Shown here: positions 57,001 to 64,000 of the stretch, piece after piece
Numbering within the stretch: position 1 is the stretch's first letter
Layout of the letters: each line of letters opens with the position of its first letter
Assembly: GCF_027942865.1 (NCBI RefSeq)
Contig: NC_134510.1
Coordinates: 31,866,663-31,930,662, forward strand
Length of the DNA: 64,000 nt
Direction: 5' to 3'
Source: Odontesthes bonariensis
Lineage: Eukaryota; Chordata; Actinopteri; Atheriniformes; Atherinopsidae
Program-made: the position numbers and the translations under genes
The notes under the pieces: model-generated
What the model was told of the DNA's origin: nothing
The model's input: only the letters and a program-made list of their open reading frames with translations
Databases searched by the model: none

Positions 57001-58922
57001 TAACGTAGCTGCTTTAAATGTTGATAATTAGGTCTTCCTTTTTGTCCAAGTGGTATTGGCAAGTGAGGGGAATGATCTGGAGAGTCAGTATGAAAACACT
57101 GGGTTATTGTAAAAAAAATGTGGGTAAAATTCAGTGAATTTGTTGAATATCTTTATTATTGCTATATTACGGTGGCCGAGACGTGCAAACGCATTGCAAA
57201 CGGCAAAACAAATCCAACATAGTCATCATAAACCGGACAATGATCTATCAGACTATTTAGAGCCACGATTAGGTAACGACCTCAGATTTTAGTTTTTTAC
57301 TATGTCCCAGTTTGTAAAACCTTTGAACAACTGAAAGTAGTGTGACTCTTTTTTCCCATGGCTGTAAATATCTTCTTCGTGTCTCAGATCGTTTTCAGGC
57401 CCATCTGCTCAATTTGCCGTGTGACTGCCGAGTTGCCAGATTCTCTTTCAAGCAGGTGACTATACACAGTTTTATTAATCTTGTCAAATGAATTACGTCT
57501 CTTGTACATGATTGTTTGTTTACAATCCACAAACTGACATCAGTAAGATTTACAGTACAAGTTGGGTGATACAGTTACCATTTAGATATGTTATTAATTT
57601 AATTTTGCAGATAGGATAGGTATAAAAATTTTGTTTGTTTGAGTATTAGCTCAATTAGTCATGAAGGTTAGAAAACCAGCAACCGCTGTTACAAAGTAAA
57701 TAGACAACAGGCAACAGACTTTTAAAAATGCAATAGGAAAACAATTTAAATATTAGAGAGATAACTCCAGTTAATTCACAAGTTAACACTCTGGAGTCTA
57801 AAACCCGCCGGCGGGATTTTTTGACACTTCTCTAAAACCACATCTGTAACTCTGTGAGCTTTTGTCATTCAAACATATAAGTGACACCATTAAAAACCTT
57901 GAAACTTTTAGTTTTCAAATATATATATATTAAAATAAATTATATAGCTGGCCATTTTTAAGGAGAGTGAACAGAAATCTTTGGATTTTCTGTTGTCTCA
58001 GACTGTAGCAGCTTCCTAGGCCACACCTATCGCTATTCACATGTAAAGTACCAGGTGATTGAGTGGCTATTCACAGGTGAGAACACGCCCCATTCAGCCA
58101 GCATGTGGGGGAAGGCAGCAATGTCCTGCCAGTGACAGACAATTATCACATGGAGAGTGACAGGGGGGTGGGGGCAATCAGCCATCTAATTAGTATTCAA
58201 CTCTCAGAGACACTACCTGGAGTTACAATTACTTTTTTACAGTTTGTGTGAAAACAAAAAACCTTTCTGACTGCACTTTTTACTTTTATGCAGCCAACAC
58301 TTTTGTTTACAAGGTTCAACCTTCAAAAGTCTTGGCTAGATATATTTACAGTGTGTTTTCTTGCACTGTTTGAAGACCTCTAAAACTTGTTTTTTTGTAC
58401 AGTTGTGTTTCCCTCAATTTAAATAAAACTTGTTTGTATTACATTCACTTCACTCTCATATTATTTTTTGTTAGGCTTTTCAGAATACAACCATATGTGT
58501 CACTTTTGCATACATGTTTACAGTTAGTTGAAATACTTGAAAATGTCAAGGTGGTGAGAACTGCCTCAAAGTCTCTGAAAAGGCCTTAGACTCCAGAGGG
58601 TTCATTCCCAACAATTCATGAAAGTTTTTTTTTTCTTCTTCTCATTTCAAATATAGAGACAACTGAGCTGAGAAGTTTCAGTATTTTATAGAATCTAAAA
58701 TGGGGACCTCTGCTGGTCTTTAACTGGTATTGCAGTAATAGAATCACTATAAACGACCAACTGCCGAGTGAATTTCTGGCTTTCACCAATGATATTTGGT
58801 GTACTGCAGATTAAAGATTATAAGAAATTATTATATTTTTATTTCAAAATAAGTGCATAAGGCTAACAATATTTTCTATTATATTTGACCATTTTCAGTT
58901 CATGAAATCAGCCATAATCTGA
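50681..58922 (+). CDS. Predicted secreted protein: four Frizzled CRDs plus C-terminal penta-EF-hand module (652 aa)
   Basis: Eleven exons: 50681-51070, 52674-53039, 53492-53857, 54515-54868, 54955-54972, 55327-55390, 55484-55527, 56303-56453, 56812-56925, 57388-57455, 58899-58922; every junction is GT-AG and in phase. Start ATG 50681 has A at -3 and opens a signal peptide ([19 protein letters not shown]). Residues 1-130, 131-252, 253-374 and 375-492 are one Fz-type cysteine-rich domain each, one exon each; 493-498 is a microexon; 499-652 resembles the penta-EF-hand domain of calpains and sorcin. Fz CRDs bind Wnt proteins and lipids (family knowledge); there is no transmembrane segment and no netrin domain, so it is neither a Frizzled receptor nor a standard sFRP. 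Poly(A) signal AATAAA at 59167-59172. I know of no named family with this order; function unknown, a Wnt-binding secreted role being inference. Confidence 0.85.
52674..53039 (+). CDS. Exon 2: Fz CRD 2
   Basis: 122 codons, phase 0 to 0. Contains [38 protein letters not shown] and LCEQARSGC. It has 11 cysteines: the extra one is in VSGRC, between CRD cysteines 5 and 6. Confidence 0.88.
53492..53857 (+). CDS. Exon 3: Fz CRD 3
   Basis: 122 codons, phase 0 to 0, same length as exon 2 and clearly its closest relative: [52 protein letters not shown]. Ten cysteines. Donor CTG|GTAAGT. Confidence 0.88.
54515..54868 (+). CDS. Exon 4: Fz CRD 4
   Basis: 118 codons, phase 0 to 0. The most Frizzled-like: [40 protein letters not shown]. 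Ten cysteines. Donor TCT|GTAAGT. Confidence 0.9.
54955..54972 (+). CDS. Exon 5: 18-nt microexon
   Basis: Encodes EQSRTK between acceptor TTTCTGTCACAG and donor GTGAGT, phase 0 to 0. Skipping it would keep the frame, so its inclusion may be optional. It is a hydrophilic spacer between the last CRD and the EF-hand module. Confidence 0.65.
55327..58922 (+). CDS. Exons 6-11: penta-EF-hand-like C-terminal module
   Basis: 154 residues from [16 protein letters not shown] to FMKSAII-stop. The order follows the calpain domain IV layout: EF1 helix, then [15 protein letters not shown] leading into the canonical 12-residue loop [12 protein letters not shown] (EF2), a degenerate EF3 ([14 protein letters not shown]), EF4-like [15 protein letters not shown] and [15 protein letters not shown], and a terminal helix equivalent to the dimerising EF5. 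Only EF2 has a full set of calcium ligands. The EF2 loop is split between exons 7 and 8 (GAT|GCG GAC). The last coding exon (58899) is only seven codons plus stop, after an intron enlarged by a MITE. Confidence 0.75.
57787..58600. mobile_element. piggyBac-like MITE (814 bp) in the last intron
   Basis: Ends CACTCTGGAGTCTAA and inverted CCCTCTGGAGTCTAA. Left flank TTAA (57783-57786), right flank TTCA (58601-58604), a one-base decayed TTAA. No coding capacity. Confidence 0.75.
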
Positions 58923-59166
58923 GGATCAGCGGAGCTCGACGGACCATGTGGTAGCTTAGAGAGACTAAACTGAAGGAATCATGTATCTTGTTATGAGTTC
59001 ATTCATCATCTTCAGAAATATATTGTGATTGTAAAAGTCTGGAAAAAAAACAAACATATATGCATACTTTTTGTGTTATTTCATTGTGATTCCCAAAGTC
59101 AGTGATGATTCAAAATATTTTTATTTTCATTTGATGTATGAATAGTTATTTTGTCAGAATATTGGA

Positions 59167-59172
59167 AATAAA
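59167..59172 (+). terminator. Polyadenylation signal of the Fz-CRD/EF-hand gene
   Basis: AATAAA 245 nt after the TGA stop, followed by a GT-containing stretch. Confidence 0.6.
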
Positions 59173-60162
59173 GTTGTGCTTCAGAGCGATGCCATGGTAG
59201 AGTGTTTAAAAAAAACAGACAATAAAAACTTAATATTTACTGCAGATTTTTATTGGAGCCATAAATTTGCATGAATGCAGGACAGAGGAGAGAAACTTCG
59301 ATGTGCGCTAACGTTTCATTTTCAGAAAGCTGTAGTTGTCAAACTAACAATAATGTTGAGTCATCTCAACATTGTGTCATCATGTTAAAACAAACAGCAC
59401 ATTTCCTCTGATGGTGTGGAAAGGTGAGTAATCTGAGAAATCTGCATGAAGTGAAACTGCCCAAGCTCCTAAAAAAACAGTCTACAAAATACCTCAAATT
59501 CTGATGCCTTATGTTCATGGACGTGTAATAAAATGATACAATCTACATGTATAAGCTGACTAATGAAATAAAAAAGACACATTTGTAAATAAAGCCATGC
59601 AAAAAAGGTATTATTCCTTAAATTCATTTCCTAATCTCCTTTACAGATGCATAAAGTGAGAAACTTACAACTTAATAAAATATGAATAATGTTGAAGGTC
59701 AAAAGGAATCATTCCCATCATCTACATTCCTAATTTATTAGGTGAAGGATAAATAAAAACACTTTGCAAAGGCCCATGCTGGAAAGAACAGATCCTAACT
59801 AGGATGACGCCAGTTTATTTACAGTATGCATGACTCACTGAAATCAAACAGAATGTATTGGACATATTTTCCATGAGCTGATGAATACATTTATATACAT
59901 TAAAATTCTAAATCAGCAAAAAAAAGTTTCAAAATATAAACAGAACTAAATGTGATTTCATGTAAAAACATTTTAAGAGTGTCTATGGTTAGTATCAGGA
60001 AATAATAAATGGGCATATGTTGCAGGTTGGCCTGTCTGGGACCTTACAGGCAGCAGAATTAGAATCACCTAAACTCCCAGTGTTGTCATACAGGTATAGC
60101 AACAGATAAAAGTTCTGAGACAACATTTTCTCAGCTTGAGTCCCTCTGTTTTTACCTCCTTT

Positions 60163-63100
60163 CTATATCTGACACAAAGACACTGAGGGCTTCTTCATCC
60201 AAGGCTTCAACCTGAATGCTGGGTAGAGAGGTTCAGTGAATTTGGTGTGGATGGTGTGGAGGTGGAACAGTTTTTCAGAAGACACACTGTAAAATGACAG
60301 AGTGGAAGCAGGCCAGTCCAGGTACACTCCCACTCTGCTGGAAGTGGGGATATAGAGTGATGTTATGTTGTTATTGTGAAGAAAGGACCAACAAGGATCA
60401 GTGGACGTCAGACTCCAGGACTGATCGTTATTTCCCAGACAGGAGTCGTCAAAGTGTCCTTTCCTTCCTATTCCTTTGTAAGTCACTGCTAAATAAACTG
60501 CTCCTTCCCACTCAGCTTCCCAGTAACAGCGGTCAGTTGTTGACAGAGCATCTCTGGACATTACCTGGTTCCAGTAGTCAAACCTCTCTGGGTGATCAGG
60601 ATATGGGTGCTCATCTGTCATCAGTGACACTGTTTTCTTGTTCTCAGACAACTTAAGCTTTGTGTACACTGTGTTTGGGTCCAGTGAAACTTCACAAGCA
60701 TCTGTCACAGAATAGAGAGATTTGTTAATAGATGCAAACACAGTGAAAGGTACCTCAATCAGTAATGATTCGGAAAGATTCAGCAAATAACAGACAAATA
60801 CAGTTAGAAACTTAAGCTGCAGAGCTTTAAGTACATCACTCATCATCAGATGGAAACAAACACAACTAGAAATAGTATTAGTAGTATTGAATGATACTTT
60901 CTCCAAAGGTGCAGTGTGTGGAAATAAGTGCTAACAATGTGCATCAACCTAAAATGTCACAACTCACAACGTAGGATGTCAATGTTATACAAGTGGTCAA
61001 AAGAGATGAACAAAATAACACTAAATTCAATTCAGTAAGCACAAAGTACTTTAGTATTTAAAGAAGTTCTGTTCAAAAGTAGTTCTGGTTCAGACTACAG
61101 TTTTCAATGCAGTATATCAAGTGTCCTGTACTGACCATTAAACTGTACCTAATGTATTATTGCTCTCCTCACATTTGTGTTTTTAATGCATGCTTCTGCT
61201 GTTCATATGGCTCACTTCCACTCTCACAAGCTCTATGTCTGCCTTCTCTGACTCATTCTTGATATCAGTGTTGTATTAACAGATGTAGAGTGCTCTGCAT
61301 TAATATAAAATAACATTTTTACTAAAGATATCTTTTTTTTGGATTCAGGTTCAGTCTTTGCAGCTCCACATTTGATGTGGAGAATGAATGAAAGAAAGGG
61401 CACACTTACATTTTTTTGGACCAGGTTTCAACATCTTGGCTTCATTGTGGTCCACTCTAGAAGAATAGTTAAAAACATAAAGTTAGATAAGTATGTAAAT
61501 GCACTTTCGAATCATCTATGTACATCTTTGTGCATTAGCTGAAACTCTGTATTAGTTGCTGCTGTTTAAATGCTTGCTTGATGTTCACTTCAGTTCAACC
61601 AATATCTAAAAAGAATTAAAATGTATTTTGAGCTTGTCAGTTGCCACAACAATTTTCAAGAGAGCGAGGGACAAGACCGTCATTTTGTAAGACAAACTTC
61701 TGCAAATGGTTTAGATAAGTGAAAATATAATAATCTATTGAACGCCCAACTTACTTATAATTATTCTCCTTCCCTCTTTTGAAATGTTATCTGTCTTTTA
61801 AGCTGACATAGATTTAGTTTACTGTTCACCATTATTACCTCCGCCAAGGAGGTTATGTGATCGCCCGAGTTTGTCTGTTGCTTTGTCTGGATGTTCGTTC
61901 GTCTGTTCGTGCTGCAATCTTGCGACCTGCCACAAGGTGGCGCGACCTCAAAGTGCCAAAGCCAAACAGAGCCAAAGCCAGACAGAATGCGTAGTGCGCG
62001 GATTGAATGCATATTGCGCGGATTTGCTGTAATTAGCACAACAAAAGATTGCAACGGCAAGCCAGTGTGCATAACTGCATATAGCGTAATAATAACGGCG
62101 AACACTGCTTCCCGACAGAACATTATAATAATAATAATATTAATAATAATTAATAACGGCGAACACTGCTGTTCAATAATGAATAGGGAGAAGGGAATGC
62201 CTCTTCTGCTGACAGCGCCAAAGAACAAGTAGCCCACATCAGGAACGTATGTCCATACATGGCTCGCTATCCACAGGTAGGTTGGCGGTTGGCGGTTGGC
62301 GGAGGTCTGCACTCTCTGAGTGCATTTCTAGTTATTTATATGTTGGGATTTGCACTTTAAATTTTTAAGATTTTAAGCTTTAACAAGAGCATTGCATGAA
62401 TTAAGGAAGTTTCATCCTGTTTCTTTCAATCTACATGTACATCAAGATTCTTTCACTATCATTCATTAAGTGAGTCTATGACTGCATAAGAGTACAGTTT
62501 GATGTATGGATTTAGTTGAACCCTAAATTATATTAAAAAAAGAAAGGAAAAAATGTTAATTAAATTAATGTTTGACACATTGAAAACATATCTCAGAGTT
62601 TATTGTTTCTTTCCAAACAAGTGTCACAGTTCACTTGATGTACTTTTACTGGTGATCCTGCACCGTTGTTCTTGAATAAAAACTGTAATTTCTATTACTG
62701 TGTAAGAGTTGAATGTTCTGCTCACTTCACAGAAAAATCTTATAAAACTCATCAAAGAGATTAATTGAATCATTTCAGATCAATAAAACTAACATTTTTA
62801 CACAAGTATTGTTACTTGTACTTATTGTGTTTCAGTAAGTTGGAAACCAAATGTATTTTTTGTCATTGATATGATAAATGCAAAGTTATTTCCAGTTAAT
62901 GAAATTGTAAAAAGTCTATCTTCTGTAACACAAACTAATTCATATAACCAAACTCTCAAAAATCATAATTTTCAGATTTAGTTAGATGAATTAGACCTGT
63001 AGAAAGGATTATGAGCTGTGGACAGATGTTGCCTCTTAAAAAAAATAATTTATTCATTTTGAACCCTAGCTCCAACTATGTTCACCCCATTCCCTCAACA

Positions 63101-63287
63101 AAATAACCCATAGCCTTGATGTCCATACTTGAGGACTTCCAGTCCATAGCTTGCAGCAGAGAGATTCCCTCCTGCGTCTCCGAGATGATTGTAACTGAGG
63201 TCCAGCACTCTCAGATGGGAGGGCTTAGATCTGATCGCTGAATCCAGGGCAGCCCAGCCTTCCTCAGTGACAAGACAACCTGACAGC
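60163..63287 (-). CDS. 3' end of a fish NLR (NLRC3-like) gene: LRR, linker and PRY-SPRY (B30.2) exons
   Basis: Exons on the minus strand: 63287-63129 (LRR, LSGCLVTEEGW and LRVLDLSYNHLGDAGG), 61456-61410 (linker, VDHNEAKMLKPGPKK) and 60701-60163 (PRY-SPRY, begins YACEVSLDPNTVYTKLKLS and ends SVSLCQI-stop). Phases join: AA|A and T|AT. The PRY-SPRY contains HPERFDYWNQVM, CYWEAEW and GVYLDWPASTLSFYS, the usual motifs. This domain set is that of the large fish NLR-C group, cytosolic innate immune receptors (family knowledge). NACHT and earlier LRR exons would lie right of the window. The LRR exon end is unusual (SAASYGLEVLK in place of the common LLSAGLEDP), so a broken copy cannot be excluded. 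Confidence 0.82.
61835..62335. repeat. Teleost dispersed repeat with CCTCCGCCAA / TTGGCGGAGG ends
   Basis: Starts attacctccgccaaggagg and ends ttggcggaggtctgcactct with gagtgcatttctagtt. Contains an AAT-rich microsatellite (62120-62155), a 17-bp direct repeat (taacggcgaacactgct at about 62095 and 62155) and three to four tandem GGCGGTT units (62279-62303). It lies in the NLR intron between LRR and linker exons. Open frames in it are incidental. Confidence 0.7.
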
Positions 63288-63429
63288 CTGCACATATGCA
63301 TTAACATAATCACATTAAATCATGTTCACATCACTTCAAAAGGACTGTCAGGACAACATATGTTACTTAATGTATAACCAATGACAGTGCAGAAAAGGCA
63401 CTACTTGGCCAAAACAAAGTCACCATCTT

Positions 63430-64000
63430 TATTTTACAAAGCAAGTTCTATTTCATCCTTACTGACCGCCAGAGGCAGTGCTTCAAGCACTGAATCATAC
63501 ATCTCGCGCATGTGCAGGTCGAGTGTTTATACCAACAAAGTCACTCGTGACCCCTGATGACCCCGGAGAGCCTATATCTTCCGGTGACATCAGCGGATCT
63601 GTTCCTTTCATCTTCTCGCTCGCAGGTACGCACTACATATGAGACGAATTTTCAAACTACCATTACTGCTTCATTGTTCATTGCTGGTGGTCTCGCGACA
63701 TTCTGTCGGAGCTGCGAGCTGCTCGCCCTTCAGAGACCGCAACGAACTCTGCCGAGAGGTCTGTAACTCTGTTTATTCCTCGGCTGATGAAGTGTACTGC
63801 CGGTTGTTACAAGTGTCGGTGCAGGCGGCGTGTTCGCTCCTTCTCCCGGTGCTGTACAGCCGTAAGTATGTGCCTGTGTATGTGACAGCCATTTCCTCTC
63901 GGCATGCTCGAGTGGATAACGGCACGGTGGGAAGCCACAGGTTGGTGTCTCTTTTCCTGAAGGGTGCGCGGCGGTTGCGCCCCCCACAAGTGCGGCGCAC
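63430..64000. other. GC-rich segment at window edge, unassigned
   Basis: From about 63530 the base composition rises sharply relative to the neighbouring intron. A short plus-strand frame with a Cys/Arg-rich start (63786 on, MKCTAGCYKCRCRRR) is seen but is soon closed. It could be the 5' part of a retroelement or a CpG-rich exon cut by the window end; I recognise no homology. Confidence 0.35.

Noticed and set aside
61761-62312. 183-codon minus-strand open frame
   Set aside because: It lies across a dispersed repeat and an AAT microsatellite; incidental.

Overview
The window is nuclear DNA of a ray-finned fish, most likely a percomorph teleost. The evidence is short GT-AG introns, fish-type repeats (BEL/Pao retroelement, hAT and TTAA-type MITEs, L2/CR1-like LINE tails, a tRNA-derived SINE), a PRY-SPRY NLR tail of the fish-expanded kind, and a gene order matching human 1q23 (BCAN - ISG20L2 - METTL25B). 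All gene models below were assembled by hand from splice sites and reading phase.

Region by region: (1) 1-12083 holds a near-identical tandem of BEL/Pao LTR retrotransposons on the + strand, arranged internal - LTR - internal - LTR; the left copy is cut by the window edge. (2) 13086-30140, minus strand, is a brevican-type lectican gene (bcan). Its first eleven exons are present: signal peptide, Ig V, two Link modules, three mucin-like exons, EGF, and the first C-type lectin exon. The rest of the lectin domain must lie to the left of the window, so the BEL tandem and a 634-bp MITE sit antisense inside a bcan intron. (3) 30.4-36.4 kb is intergenic, with a MITE nested in another MITE. (4) 36453-38077, minus strand, is isg20l2, a DEDDh exonuclease. 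(5) 41653-45721, plus strand, is mettl25b (rrnad1), in eight exons. (6) 48.2-49.4 kb is a decayed partial duplicate of the next gene. (7) 50681-58922, plus strand, is an 11-exon gene for a predicted secreted 652-residue protein with four Frizzled-type cysteine-rich domains, a six-residue microexon, and a C-terminal penta-EF-hand (calpain-like) module. I recognise no named family with this architecture, and it is the main finding. (8) 60163-63287, minus strand, is the 3' end of a fish NLR gene (LRR exon, linker exon, PRY-SPRY exon). The window ends in GC-rich sequence that I could not assign.

How the genes relate: bcan encodes a hyaluronan-binding extracellular matrix proteoglycan. isg20l2 and mettl25b are housekeeping genes that keep their vertebrate linkage to bcan. 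The Frizzled-CRD/EF-hand gene and the NLR gene lie on the far side of mettl25b, where the human order (MRPL24, HDGF) is not seen. No operons, CRISPR arrays or prokaryotic features are present.
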